This document shows positions 16,206-25,426 of a DNA stretch of 64,000 bases, in pieces (position 1 is the stretch's first letter; each line of letters opens with the position of its first letter). Origin of the DNA: JAFGUF01 sp040883315 (GTDB taxonomy: Bacteria > Bacillota > Clostridia > Christensenellales > UMGS416). The notes beneath the pieces were generated by a model. That model was not told the DNA's origin. It ran no database searches and saw nothing but the letters and a program-made list of their open reading frames with translations. Position numbers and translations under genes: made by a program. The DNA is taken from assembly GCA_040883315.1 (NCBI GenBank), contig JBFLKU010000026.1:59617-123616 (forward strand), written 5' to 3'.

Positions 16206-16643
16206 ATGTCAAAGTCAAATGAAGAGATATTCGGTATTATTGATTATTTAAATTCTTTATCATTCTCAGAATTTGAACTAGAAACCAGTGACATTAAAAT
16301 CCGTATTAAACGGGAAAACTCAAAAGCTGCAAATATTATTTCAAGCAGCCAAGAGGTCACGCAGGAAACTCCAGCAATTATAACAAATGAACAAGAGGCC
16401 AAAAAGCCCAGTGTGCTCGCACCTATCACAGGTGTTTATTACCAAGCGGCTGCACCGGGGGAAGAGCCCTTTGTTAAGGTTGGAGATATGGTTCATAAGG
16501 GTGATACCCTTTGTATCCTTGAAGCAATGAAAAACATGATTGAGGTCACATCCGATATGGATGGCCAAATCGAAAAGATATTAGGGCAAGATGGAGACTC
16601 CATAGATGAAGGTCAGGTTCTATTTATCTTTAAAGGAGAATAG
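16206..16643 (+). CDS. accB: Biotin carboxyl carrier protein of acetyl-CoA carboxylase
   Basis: 145 residues behind AAGGAGTAT. The C-terminal biotinyl domain (about 70-145) carries the biotin lysine in ILEAMKNMIEV. A mobile linker (about 45-70) joins it to a short N-terminal helix-rich part (EEIFGIIDYLNSLSFSEFEL). It shuttles carboxybiotin between AccC and AccAD. It is the first gene of the eleven-gene operon; accC starts four bases after its stop. Confidence 0.95.
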   Translation: MSKSNEEIFGIIDYLNSLSFSEFELETSDIKIRIKRENSKAANIISSSQEVTQETPAIITNEQEAKKPSVLAPITGVYYQAAAPGEEPFVKVGDMVHKGDTLCILEAMKNMIEVTSDMDGQIEKILGQDGDSIDEGQVLFIFKGE

Positions 16644-16646
16644 CAG

Positions 16647-18005
16647 ATGAAAAGTGTACTTATTGCCAACCGAGGCGAGGTGGCAGTACGCATTATAAGG
16701 ACATGCAAAAAGCTTGGACTACAAACAATCGCTATTTATTCAGACGCCGATAAGGACGCATATTATACCAGAATCGCAGATCAAGCAGTGTGCATAGGCC
16801 CTGCAAAAGCAGAAAAAAGCTATTTGAATATTGAAGGAATTATAGCAGTAGCCAAGGTATATGACGTATGTGCAATACACCCGGGCATCGGTTTCCTTTC
16901 TGAAAACTCAAATTTTCAAAGAGCATGCGAAAAGGCAGGCATCATCTTTATAGGTCCGGACGGAAAGTCTATGGACTTATTAGGCGATAAAGCCAAAGCA
17001 AGACAGCTGATGATAGAAAACAATATCCCTGTTCCGCAGGGATCAGACGGAGAGATAAATGATTTTAACAAGGCAAAAAAACTAGCAGATAAAATCGGCT
17101 ATCCTGTCATCATAAAGGCCTCCCACGGCGGTGGCGGCGGCGGTATAAGAATAGTTCACGATAAGGAAAAGTTTAAAAGCGAATTTATGCTGGTTAAGCA
17201 GGAGGCAAAAGCAGCCTTTGGCAGTGATAGCGTATACATAGAGCAGTACCTTACAAAAACCAGACATATAGAAGTCCAAATTTTAGCTGATGGTCACGGC
17301 AATGTTTTGCATTTTGGCACAAGAGAATGCAGCATGCAGCGAAAGAACCAAAAGCTAGTAGAGGAAGCACCGGCTCCATTCATCCCGGATAGTATACGCC
17401 ATGAGATGGAAGAGTGTGCGGTGAAGATTGCGAAAATCGCAGGATATAAAAATGCCGGAACAGTTGAATTTCTGCTAACGGATGAAAATAAGTTCTACTT
17501 TATGGAGATGAATACCCGTATACAAGTGGAACACCCCGTTACAGAGGCTGTTTATGGAATAGATTTGATAAAATGCCAGCTGCAGGTGGCGCTGAACCAC
17601 AAATTTGCATTGGAACAAAAGGACATAAATGCAAATGGACACGCCATAGAATGCAGAATAAATGCAGAGAACCCAGAGAAAAACTTTGCCCCATGTCCGG
17701 GAAAAATAAAATCCATACAGCTGCCTGGAGGCTTCGGCGTACGGGTGGACAGCGGATACGTGAGCAAAGACAAAATATCACCGTTTTACGATTCGATGAT
17801 AATGAAGATAATCTGCCATGGCGAAAGCAGAGATGAGGCAATTATGTCATCTCATCAGGCTTTATCAGAGCTGGATATTCAAGGCGTCGATATAAACTCC
17901 GATTTTGCACAGGCGATACTGATGCACAAAGACTTTAAAACAGGCAAAGTCCACACAAAGTGGATAGAGCAGGTTTTGAGTGCAGAGGTTTTCAGCAAAG
18001 CATAA
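16647..18005 (+). CDS. accC: Biotin carboxylase subunit of acetyl-CoA carboxylase
   Basis: 452 residues. The N-terminal domain starts KSVLIANRGEVAVRIIRTCK. The ATP-grasp domain shows the glycine-rich loop KASHGGGGGGIRIV (about residue 160), HIEVQILADGHGNV, and the metal site VEFLLTD...FYFMEMNTRIQVEHPVTE. The C-terminal biotin carboxylase domain includes ECRINAENPEKNFAPCPGKI. It carboxylates biotin on AccB using ATP and bicarbonate. Length is normal. It overlaps nothing and is 32 bases from accD. Confidence 0.96.
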   Translation: MKSVLIANRGEVAVRIIRTCKKLGLQTIAIYSDADKDAYYTRIADQAVCIGPAKAEKSYLNIEGIIAVAKVYDVCAIHPGIGFLSENSNFQRACEKAGIIFIGPDGKSMDLLGDKAKARQLMIENNIPVPQGSDGEINDFNKAKKLADKIGYPVIIKASHGGGGGGIRIVHDKEKFKSEFMLVKQEAKAAFGSDSVYIEQYLTKTRHIEVQILADGHGNVLHFGTRECSMQRKNQKLVEEAPAPFIPDSIRHEMEECAVKIAKIAGYKNAGTVEFLLTDENKFYFMEMNTRIQVEHPVTEAVYGIDLIKCQLQVALNHKFALEQKDINANGHAIECRINAENPEKNFAPCPGKIKSIQLPGGFGVRVDSGYVSKDKISPFYDSMIMKIICHGESRDEAIMSSHQALSELDIQGVDINSDFAQAILMHKDFKTGKVHTKWIEQVLSAEVFSKA

Positions 18006-18037
18006 GGCAGCTTATGTGAGTAAATGGAGAATTATTG

Positions 18038-18859
18038 ATGAAACTCTTTAACGAGAACATAGATAAATCCACAAATAACATAACAGAATTAAAACAGCCC
18101 GAGTTTTTGACATGCAGCGAATGCGGCAAGGAAATACTTAAGGAGCTGGTTCATTCCAACCTGTCCACATGTGTATACTGCGGATATCTTTTCAGAGTAC
18201 CTGCGAAGAAAAGAATTGAGATGATAGCCGACGAAAAAACTTTTGTGGAGATAGGAAGAGACATGGAAAGCACAGACCCACTGGATTTTCCTGACTATAA
18301 GGACAAGCTGAAAAAGGCAAAGCGAGCAACAGGACTGAATGAAGCCATAGTATGCGGCACATGCAAAATAGGCGGCTACAGGACAGGGCTTGCCGTTATG
18401 GATTCATACTTCATGATGGGCAGCATGGGCCAGATAGTCGGAGAGAAGATAACAGACATAGCAGAAGTCTGCTTGGAGAAAAAGCTTCCCTTAATCATAT
18501 TCTGCGCATCAGGCGGTGCCAGAATGCAGGAGGGTATCATATCACTTCTACAGATGTCCAGAACAACAGTAGCCATGAATAAACTTCACGATGCAGGGCT
18601 TTTATATGTAAGCGTGCTGACAAACCCCACAACAGGCGGCGTGACTGCCAGCTTTGCAATGCAGGGAGACATTATCCTTGCAGAGCCAAAGGCATTAGTA
18701 GGCTTCGCGGGCCCAAGGGTTATAAAGCAGACTGTAAAAGATGACCTTCCGGAAGAATTTCAAACAGCAGAATTTCTGCTGCAGCATGGCATGATAGACA
18801 AGATAGTAGAGCGAAAAGACATGCGTACAACGCTGGCTCAAATACTATCACTGCATTAA
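18038..18859 (+). CDS. accD: Acetyl-CoA carboxylase carboxyltransferase subunit beta
   Basis: 273 residues from ATG 18038, placed behind GGAGA; a TTG immediately before it is less likely. Residues 24-49 form the four-cysteine zinc ribbon (CSECGKEILKELVHS...CVYCGYLF) typical of AccD. The crotonase-type core includes VMDSYFMMGSMGQIVGEKI and CASGGARMQEGI, where backbone amides form the oxyanion hole, and TNPTTGGVTASFA. It pairs with AccA to move the carboxyl group from biotin to acetyl-CoA. Confidence 0.96.
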   Translation: MKLFNENIDKSTNNITELKQPEFLTCSECGKEILKELVHSNLSTCVYCGYLFRVPAKKRIEMIADEKTFVEIGRDMESTDPLDFPDYKDKLKKAKRATGLNEAIVCGTCKIGGYRTGLAVMDSYFMMGSMGQIVGEKITDIAEVCLEKKLPLIIFCASGGARMQEGIISLLQMSRTTVAMNKLHDAGLLYVSVLTNPTTGGVTASFAMQGDIILAEPKALVGFAGPRVIKQTVKDDLPEEFQTAEFLLQHGMIDKIVERKDMRTTLAQILSLH

Positions 18860-18883
18860 AATCACCAGTAAAGGAGAGAAAAA

Positions 18884-19726
18884 ATGCAAGCATTAGAATC
18901 AAAAGATGAAAACTATACACAAATAAATACACCCTCTGCATGGGAAAGCGTGCGAACAGCCAGAAAGCAGGATCGTCCGCAGGCAATGGAATACATTCAT
19001 GCGCTCACACAGGATTTTTTCGAGGTGAAGGGTGACAGATGCCTAGGCGATGACGACGCAATAATAACAGGCGTAGGCAGAATAAACGGCAGATCATTTA
19101 CTATTATAGGCCAGCAAAAGGGCTTTACAATAGATGAGAAGAAAACATGCAATTTCGGCATGCCAAACCCTGCCGGATACAGAAAGTCTATGCGTGCTAT
19201 ACGCCAGGCTGAAAAATTTAAAAGACCTATTATCTGCATAATAGACACACCAGGTGCATTCTGCGGCGTGGAAGCGGAGGCAAAAGGACAGGGAACTGTG
19301 ATTGCTGAGCATCTTCAGCTGATAGCAGGCGTAAAAGTGCCCGTTATAGCTGTGGTCATCAGCGAAGGCGGCAGCGGCGGAGCATTGGCATTGGCATTAT
19401 CAGATAAATTGCTATTACTAGAAAATAGTTATTTCTCCGTCATATCACCAGAGGGCTGTGCATCCATTTTGTTCAAGGATGCAAACAAAGCAAATCTGGC
19501 AGCAGAAAGCCTAAAGCTGACAGCAGCAGATTTATTGAATCTGGGCATTGCAGACGACATTATAAGAGAAAAGCAGGATTATTCCAGAGAAAACGTATCC
19601 TACTCCGTATACAAGCTGGAGAAGAAGATACAGGAGTATCTGGAAGAGCTGGATTCATACACTGGAGATGAACTGGTGGCAAAAAGATATGAAAAACTGC
19701 TTAACATGAAAGGATTTAACCATTGA
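18884..19726 (+). CDS. accA: Acetyl-CoA carboxylase carboxyltransferase subunit alpha
   Basis: 280 residues behind AAAGGAGAG. It has the N-terminal helical part (AWESVRTARKQDRPQAMEYI), FGMPNPAGYRKSMRAIRQAE, the CoA and oxyanion segment IDTPGAFCGVEAEAKGQG, and SEGGSGGALALALSD and SPEGCASILFKD. It is somewhat shorter than the E. coli subunit (about 319) and normal for Firmicutes. The stop TGA overlaps the TTG start of fabH. Confidence 0.96.
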   Translation: MQALESKDENYTQINTPSAWESVRTARKQDRPQAMEYIHALTQDFFEVKGDRCLGDDDAIITGVGRINGRSFTIIGQQKGFTIDEKKTCNFGMPNPAGYRKSMRAIRQAEKFKRPIICIIDTPGAFCGVEAEAKGQGTVIAEHLQLIAGVKVPVIAVVISEGGSGGALALALSDKLLLLENSYFSVISPEGCASILFKDANKANLAAESLKLTAADLLNLGIADDIIREKQDYSRENVSYSVYKLEKKIQEYLEELDSYTGDELVAKRYEKLLNMKGFNH

Positions 19727-20697
19727 GTATAAATGTAAAACTGATAGGTGTCGGTTCGTATGTCCCTGAAAAAGTAATTACAAATGTAATGCTGGAAGAT
19801 ATTCTAGACACATCAGATGAATGGATAACAAAACGAACAGGAATAAAAGAACGTAGAGTGGTGACCGACGAGACCACAACAGACATGGCAATAGCAGCTG
19901 CCAAGCTGGCAGTAGAAAACGCAGATATAAAGCCAGAAGATATCGATTTGATAGTAGGCTCTACAATATCCGGAGATATGGCTACGCCGGCTATCGCATC
20001 ATATGTGCAAAGAGGGCTAGGCTGCGAAAACGTGGCTGCGATGGACGTGGCTGCAGGCTGCACAGGCTTCATATATGCAATAGCCACAGCAGTATCTCTG
20101 CTGGACGCTCTGGGAAAAGACACTGCAGTAGTTGTAGCATCAGAGAATTTATCATCCAGAACAGACTGGACAGATAGGTCTACATGCATACTCTTCGGAG
20201 ACGGTGCAGGCGCAATAGTGATAAAGCGCAGCGACAAAAACTACATCACACATCCAGTGCTGCATGCAATAGCCGATACGGATGATGTTTTGTATATTCC
20301 AAATGCCAGAGTAAACCACCCATGGACTGAAAGCCTGGCAGAAGATAGATGCGAAATACAAATGGACGGCAAAAAAGTATTTGCATTTGCTGTAGATGTG
20401 GTAGAAAAAACATTGAACGAGCTGGCAGAGCTAAGCAAAGACAAGCCTATTACCAAGATTATCCCCCATCAGGCAAACAACAGGATTATACGATTTGTAG
20501 CCAATTCATCCAGCTTTGAAAAGGATCAGTTTTTTGTAAACGTAGACAAATTTGCGAATACATCATCTGCATCTATTCCAATAGCTATGGATCAGGCGTA
20601 CAAGGAAAACTGGCTGAAAAAAGGCGATGTGGTGGCATTGGTGGGATTCGGTGCCGGGCTATCCTACGGCGGCATACTGGTAGAGTGGGCAATATAG
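19723..20697 (+). CDS. fabH: Beta-ketoacyl-ACP synthase III
   Basis: 324 residues from a TTG start overlapping the accA stop, behind AAAGGAT. The catalytic triad is visible: Cys113 in DVAAGCTGFIYA, His in KIIPHQANNRI and Asn in KFANTSSASIPI. It condenses acyl-CoA with malonyl-ACP to start each chain. The glycine-rich end GFGAGLSYGGILVEW is complete. In Firmicutes the FabH pocket decides straight versus branched chain primers; that cannot be judged here. Confidence 0.96.
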   Translation: MSINVKLIGVGSYVPEKVITNVMLEDILDTSDEWITKRTGIKERRVVTDETTTDMAIAAAKLAVENADIKPEDIDLIVGSTISGDMATPAIASYVQRGLGCENVAAMDVAAGCTGFIYAIATAVSLLDALGKDTAVVVASENLSSRTDWTDRSTCILFGDGAGAIVIKRSDKNYITHPVLHAIADTDDVLYIPNARVNHPWTESLAEDRCEIQMDGKKVFAFAVDVVEKTLNELAELSKDKPITKIIPHQANNRIIRFVANSSSFEKDQFFVNVDKFANTSSASIPIAMDQAYKENWLKKGDVVALVGFGAGLSYGGILVEWAI

Positions 20698-20758
20698 TGT
20701 TATTTAGGCCATTGGCTTAATATAAATTAAATGTGATTTTGAAAGGAACAAACATAAA

Positions 20759-20977
20759 ATGAAAGAACAAATTATTGAGATTTTGATGGAACAATTGGAT
20801 CTAGACCGCGACGAGATAAAAGACGACAGCGATTTTGTTGAAGATCTAGAGATGGACTCATTGGACATGATGGAGCTGGTTATTGAAATCGAGAAAAAAC
20901 TAGGCCTAACTATCGACAATGAAAAGCTGGCAGACATCCACTGCATGAATGACTTAATGGACTATCTTGGGGAATAA
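20759..20977 (+). CDS. acpP: Acyl carrier protein
   Basis: 72 residues, acidic, four-helix carrier. The phosphopantetheine serine is Ser34 in DLEMDSLDMMELV. The ribosome site is GAAAGGAAC. It lies between fabH and fabK in the lipid operon, so it serves fatty acid synthesis. The 61-base gap before it contains no recognisable element. Confidence 0.96.
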   Translation: MKEQIIEILMEQLDLDRDEIKDDSDFVEDLEMDSLDMMELVIEIEKKLGLTIDNEKLADIHCMNDLMDYLGE

Positions 20978-20978
20978 A

Positions 20979-21935
20979 ATGACCAATAAGCAGACAAAAA
21001 TAACAGAAATGTTTAATATCCAATACCCAATCATCCAAGGCGGAATGGCTTGGGTATCGGATGCACATCTGGCTGCTGCGGTATCTATGGCAGGCGGCCT
21101 CGGCGTGATAGCCGCAGGCAATGCACCTGCTGACTGGCTGAAAGAGCAGATAAAAACTGTCAGAGAAAAGACAGACAAACCTTTCGGTGTAAATGTTATG
21201 CTTTTAAGCCCGTTTGTAGAGGAAGTAGCCCAGCTGGTATCTGATGAGAAAGTGGATGTTATCATAACCGGTGCAGGCAACCCTGCAAAATACATGGGAA
21301 TGTGGCAGAGCACAGGGGCAAAAGTAGTGCCTGTTGTTGCAAGCAATGCATTGGCAAAAATGATGGAAAAGATGGGTGCAGACGCACTGGTAGCAGAGGG
21401 CTGCGAAGCAGGCGGACACATAGGTGAGCTGACGACTATGGTATTAGTTCCCGATATTGTGGACGCTGTGAATATCCCTGTGATAGCTGCAGGCGGCATA
21501 CACGACAGCAAAACAGCACTTGCTGCATTTTGCTTGGGTGCGGAAGCCATTCAAGTAGGCACAAGGTTTATTATGGCTGAAGAGTGCACAGCACACCAAA
21601 ACTACAAGGACAAAATCAAAAAGGCCAAGGATATAGACAGCAAAGTAACAGGCAGAATAACAGGACACCCCGTTCGCCTGATACGCAATTCACTGACACG
21701 TCAAATGCTCTCTGCAGAATACGAAGAAAATGCAGTAGAGGTATTGGAGGAGCTAGGTGCTGGGTCACTCCGCGCTGCTGTGGTAGACGGAGACACAAAG
21801 CTAGGCTCATTTATGGCAGGTCAGGTGGCATGCATGCTGCAAAACGAAGAATCTGCACAGGAAATCATTGAAGATATTTTTTCTGATAAGAAAATAAACG
21901 CTGTGTTATCTGGCTTAAATGATTTATTCAAATAA
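20979..21935 (+). CDS. fabK: Enoyl-ACP reductase II (FMN-dependent)
   Basis: 318 residues from ATG 20979, right after the acpP stop (GGGGAA site). A TIM-barrel flavoprotein of the nitronate monooxygenase/FabK family: YPIIQGGMAWVSDAHLAAAV at the N-terminus, AGNAPADW, GAGNPAKYM, VAEGCEAGGHIGE with the substrate-site His, IAAGGIHDSKTALAAFCLGA and VGTRFIMAEE for FMN phosphate binding. It reduces the double bond in the last step of the elongation cycle. Its position among fab genes separates it from catabolic relatives. FabK is insensitive to triclosan. Confidence 0.94.
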   Translation: MTNKQTKITEMFNIQYPIIQGGMAWVSDAHLAAAVSMAGGLGVIAAGNAPADWLKEQIKTVREKTDKPFGVNVMLLSPFVEEVAQLVSDEKVDVIITGAGNPAKYMGMWQSTGAKVVPVVASNALAKMMEKMGADALVAEGCEAGGHIGELTTMVLVPDIVDAVNIPVIAAGGIHDSKTALAAFCLGAEAIQVGTRFIMAEECTAHQNYKDKIKKAKDIDSKVTGRITGHPVRLIRNSLTRQMLSAEYEENAVEVLEELGAGSLRAAVVDGDTKLGSFMAGQVACMLQNEESAQEIIEDIFSDKKINAVLSGLNDLFK

Positions 21936-21945
21936 GGTTAATAAT

Positions 21946-22860
21946 ATGAAAAGAGCAATACTATTCCCCGGCCAGGGAGCACAAGAGACTGGCATGGGGA
22001 AAGATTTATACGAAAGCAACGCAATATACAGAAACGTATTTGATGCCATCGACGCAGGGCTAAGCCTTTCGCTGAAGGACGCATGCTTTGAAGGCGTCGG
22101 CATGGAAAAAAGCGAATATGTACAGCCGGCTATCTATGCCCACTCGGTTGCTTTGCTAAAGGCAATGGACATAAAGGCAGATATATACGCAGGGCTGTCC
22201 TTGGGCGAATACTCCGCAATGAATGCGGCAGGCATGCTGGAGATTGTGCAGGGTGCACAGCTGGTGAACCAAAGAGGACACATAATGGACAGTGCTGTGA
22301 AGCCCGGTGAATCTGGAATGCTCTCTGTTCTGGGCGTAGACCTATCTGTTGTTGAGAGTACAATATCCCAATATGAAAGCCTGTGGGTCGCTAACCATCT
22401 TGCAGATGGCAACATAGTGATAGCAGGAAAGAAACAAAGCGTGGAAAAAGCCAGCGAAAAATTCACGGCAGACGGCGTGAAAACAGTGGCGCTAAACACT
22501 AGCGGCCCTTTCCATACACCAATGCTGGATGGTGCGGCAGAGGAATTTTCAGAGATTTTGATGAAGGCAGATTTTAAAGAACCAAACGCAATTATTTATT
22601 CAAATTATACGGCTGCCCCATATGAAAATGCCTCTCAAGCTCCAGAGCTGCTATCCATGCAGGTATCCCACAAGGTACGCTGGTATGAAATATGCGAAAA
22701 GCTAGTAGCAGAGGGTGTAACAGAATTTGTGGAAATAGGCCCAGGAATGGTGCTTTCAAAGATGCTGAAGAGACGACTAAAAGAACACGATGTAGAGATA
22801 TATTCTGTTCGAAACGCAAAGACCTTTGATAAATACATGGTCGAGAAAAAGGAGAATTAA
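21946..22860 (+). CDS. fabD: Malonyl-CoA:ACP transacylase
   Basis: 304 residues from ATG 21946 (MKRAILFPGQGAQETGMGKD); an in-frame ATG at 21919 overlaps fabK and lacks a site. The nucleophile is Ser in AGLSLGEYSAM. The partner His is in SGPFHTPMLDGA and the carboxylate-binding Arg in LVNQRGHIM. It loads malonyl groups on ACP. It is followed by fabG with an AAGGAG site overlapping its end. Confidence 0.95.
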   Translation: MKRAILFPGQGAQETGMGKDLYESNAIYRNVFDAIDAGLSLSLKDACFEGVGMEKSEYVQPAIYAHSVALLKAMDIKADIYAGLSLGEYSAMNAAGMLEIVQGAQLVNQRGHIMDSAVKPGESGMLSVLGVDLSVVESTISQYESLWVANHLADGNIVIAGKKQSVEKASEKFTADGVKTVALNTSGPFHTPMLDGAAEEFSEILMKADFKEPNAIIYSNYTAAPYENASQAPELLSMQVSHKVRWYEICEKLVAEGVTEFVEIGPGMVLSKMLKRRLKEHDVEIYSVRNAKTFDKYMVEKKEN

Positions 22861-22861
22861 A

Positions 22862-23596
22862 ATGGCAAAATCAGCATTAGTCACCGGGGCATCGGGCGGC
22901 ATCGGGCAGGCAATTGCCATAGAGCTGGCTGCGTCGGGCTATGATATCGGCATTCATTTCCGCTCAAATCAGGCAAAAGCAGAGGAAGTGAAAAAGCAGG
23001 TGGAGGAGCTAGGCCAAAAAGCCGTGCTGCTGCAGGCTGATTTAACATCATCCCAAGAATGCAGCAAAATAGTTGATAAATGTGTTGAAGAATTCGGAAC
23101 AATTTACGCCGTTGTAAACAATGCAGGAATCACAAAAGATACGCTGGCAATGCGTATGAAAGACGAAGAATTTTCAGATGTAATAGATGCCAATCTGACA
23201 TCATGCTTCTATATCACTAGAGCTGCACTTCCCTATCTTCTTAAAAACCGTGAAGGCAGAATAGTGAATATTTCGTCTGTAATCGGCGTTATAGGAAATG
23301 CGGGGCAGGCAAACTATGCAGCATCAAAGGCTGGTATAATAGGCTTCACCAAATCCATAGCAAAGGAAGCTGCAGGCAGAAAAGTGTGTGCCAATGTAGT
23401 AGCTCCGGGATATATAGTGACACCTATGACAGAGAGCCTATCTGACAAAGTGAAGGAAACAATACAAAGCAAAATACCACTAAAGAGATTAGGCGAACCA
23501 GAGGACGTAGCCAACACGGTTGCTTTCCTGTGCTCTGATAAAGCAAGCTACATAACAGGACAAGTTATATGCGTAGACGGCGGAATGGTTATTTAG
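22862..23596 (+). CDS. fabG: 3-oxoacyl-ACP reductase
   Basis: 244 residues from ATG 22862 behind AAGGAGAATTAAA. A short-chain dehydrogenase: NADP site VTGASGGIGQAIA, NNAG at about residue 87, catalytic Ser in NISSVIGVIGNAG and Tyr-Lys in NYAASKAGI. The end ITGQVICVDGGMVI is typical for FabG. It makes the first reduction of the elongation cycle. Confidence 0.96.
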   Translation: MAKSALVTGASGGIGQAIAIELAASGYDIGIHFRSNQAKAEEVKKQVEELGQKAVLLQADLTSSQECSKIVDKCVEEFGTIYAVVNNAGITKDTLAMRMKDEEFSDVIDANLTSCFYITRAALPYLLKNREGRIVNISSVIGVIGNAGQANYAASKAGIIGFTKSIAKEAAGRKVCANVVAPGYIVTPMTESLSDKVKETIQSKIPLKRLGEPEDVANTVAFLCSDKASYITGQVICVDGGMVI

Positions 23597-23620
23597 CCTA
23601 GAAAAGGAAGGTATATTTTT

Positions 23621-24850
23621 ATGACAAGACGTGTAGTTGTCACAGGGATGGGTGCTGTTTGCCCATTAGGCGACAATATAGATACAATATACGAAAATGC
23701 AAAAAACGGCGTATGCGGCATAGGCAAAGCCACTATGTTTGATACAGAGCAAATATCAAATGTTCACTTTGCAGGCGAGGTGAAGGACTTTGACCCGGGC
23801 AAATATATTAGCAAAAGAGAAGCCAAAAGGCTTGATAGATTTTCACAGTTTGCCATATATGCGGGCATGCAGGCATTTGAAGACTCCGGGCTCAGCGAAT
23901 TCGACCCATATAGAGTGGGCGTGATACTAGGCAGCGGCATGGGCGGGCTAGAGACCATCTGCGAGCAGGACCAGGCAATGATAGCAACAGGCATGAATAC
24001 AGTTTCATCACTATTTATACCAAAGGTTATCATAAACATAGCTGCCGGAAATCTGGCAATTAAGCTGGGGCTGCACGGACCTTGCTACGGCGTAGTCACA
24101 GCATGTGCATCGGGAACAGATGCGCTGGGGCTAGCATACCACGCAGTGAAAAACAATCAAGTGGATGCAGTTCTGGTAGGCGGCACGGAGGCCGTAATAG
24201 GCAATTTGGGTGTGCAGGGATTCAACCAAATGGGTGCACTTTCAAATTCTGAAGTGCTAGAGCGTGCAAGCATACCATTTGATAAAGAGCGTGACGGATT
24301 TGTAATGGGTGAAGGCGCTGGGTTTGTTCTGCTGGAGAGCGAAGAGCATGCGAAAAATCGCAGTGCCAAAATATACGGCGAAATTGCAGGATTCGGTCAG
24401 ACGTGCGATGCCAACCACATCACAGCACCAATGGAGGGCGGCATACACGCTGCCAAGGCTATGGAACTGGCTATTATAGAGGCTGGAATAGCAAAAGAAG
24501 AAGTAGGCTACATCAATGCCCACGGCACCAGCACACCGCTGAATGACAAAACAGAAACAGCAGCCATCAAAAACTGCTTCGGCGACCACAGCAAGAGCAT
24601 AAAAGTATGTTCCACCAAGTCTATGACAGGGCACATGCTGGGCGCAGCGGGAGCTGTGGAGGCAATACTTACAATAAAATCACTGAGCGAGGGAGTAGCC
24701 TTGCCAACAATAAACTATAAAGTAGAAGATGAAGAATGTGATTTGGACTATGTTCCAAACAAAGCTAAAAAGATTGACTGTTCTTACGCAATATCCAATT
24801 CTCTGGGCTTTGGCGGACACAACTCATCCATTTTAATAAAAAAAGCTTAA
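23621..24850 (+). CDS. fabF: Beta-ketoacyl-ACP synthase II
   Basis: 409 residues behind GGAAGG. The triad is Cys in TACASGTDALGLA, His in NAHGTSTPLND and His in SMTGHMLGAAGA. The lysine of the KSMTGH motif and the glycine-rich terminal SNSLGFGGHNSSILI are present. It elongates acyl-ACP with malonyl-ACP. No second KAS I/II gene is in the window, so this one probably carries the main elongation cycle. Confidence 0.96.
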   Translation: MTRRVVVTGMGAVCPLGDNIDTIYENAKNGVCGIGKATMFDTEQISNVHFAGEVKDFDPGKYISKREAKRLDRFSQFAIYAGMQAFEDSGLSEFDPYRVGVILGSGMGGLETICEQDQAMIATGMNTVSSLFIPKVIINIAAGNLAIKLGLHGPCYGVVTACASGTDALGLAYHAVKNNQVDAVLVGGTEAVIGNLGVQGFNQMGALSNSEVLERASIPFDKERDGFVMGEGAGFVLLESEEHAKNRSAKIYGEIAGFGQTCDANHITAPMEGGIHAAKAMELAIIEAGIAKEEVGYINAHGTSTPLNDKTETAAIKNCFGDHSKSIKVCSTKSMTGHMLGAAGAVEAILTIKSLSEGVALPTINYKVEDEECDLDYVPNKAKKIDCSYAISNSLGFGGHNSSILIKKA

Positions 24851-24864
24851 AGGAAGGCAGATAC

Positions 24865-25299
24865 ATGTTAGGAATCGAGGAAATCAAGAAAATACTACCC
24901 CATAGAGAGCCCTTTTTAATGATTGACAAAGTGGTGGAAAACGCTCCCGGCGACACCACAAAGGCTATTAAGGCTGTCAGCGGAAATGAATGGTTTTTCC
25001 AAGGACATTTTGAAAAGACAAAAGTGATGCCCGGCGTTTTGATAATAGAGGCTATAGCCCAAACCGGCGGTATCGCAATAATGTCCATGGAGGAAATGAA
25101 AGGTAAGCTGGCGTTTTTGGCTAGGATAAACAAAGCAAGGTTTATGCAAAAAGTAGTTCCGGGAGATTTGCTGGAGCTGGAAACCAAAATAACAGCCTTC
25201 AAAATGAACGTGGGGATAGGTGACGGCGTTGCCAGAGTGAATGGAAAAACAGTGGCTAAATGCGAGCTGACATTTGCAATAGGCGACGAAGAAAATTAG
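24865..25299 (+). CDS. fabZ: 3-hydroxyacyl-ACP dehydratase
   Basis: 144 residues, hot-dog fold. The active site is His in FFQGHFEKTKVMPGVLI and Glu in IIEAIAQTGGI; the start LPHREPFLMIDKV is the family signature. Nothing in the window resembles FabA or FabN, so how unsaturated acids are made is not visible. It is the last gene of the operon, 15 bases after fabF. Confidence 0.95.
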   Translation: MLGIEEIKKILPHREPFLMIDKVVENAPGDTTKAIKAVSGNEWFFQGHFEKTKVMPGVLIIEAIAQTGGIAIMSMEEMKGKLAFLARINKARFMQKVVPGDLLELETKITAFKMNVGIGDGVARVNGKTVAKCELTFAIGDEEN

Positions 25300-25337
25300 C
25301 TATATTTCTCTCCTTAAGTAATTATACATTTTTCTAC

Positions 25338-25364
25338 AGAGCAGCCTTAGCTGCTCTTTTTTTG
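25338..25364 (+). terminator. Rho-independent terminator of the fatty acid operon
   Basis: AGAGCAGC, CTTA loop, GCTGCTCT and T7, about 40 bases after the fabZ stop. Confidence 0.93.
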
Positions 25365-25398
25365 TTTAAATATTTTCAATATTGCAAAAAAGTAAAAG

Positions 25399-25424
25399 CA
25401 AAAAGCGGCTAAATAGCCGCTTTA
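25399..25424 (-). terminator. Terminator of the LytTR regulator gene
   Basis: Minus strand AAGCGGCT, ATTT loop, AGCCGCTT then TTTGCTTTT, starting three bases after the stop codon. Confidence 0.88.
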
Positions 25425-25426
25425 TA

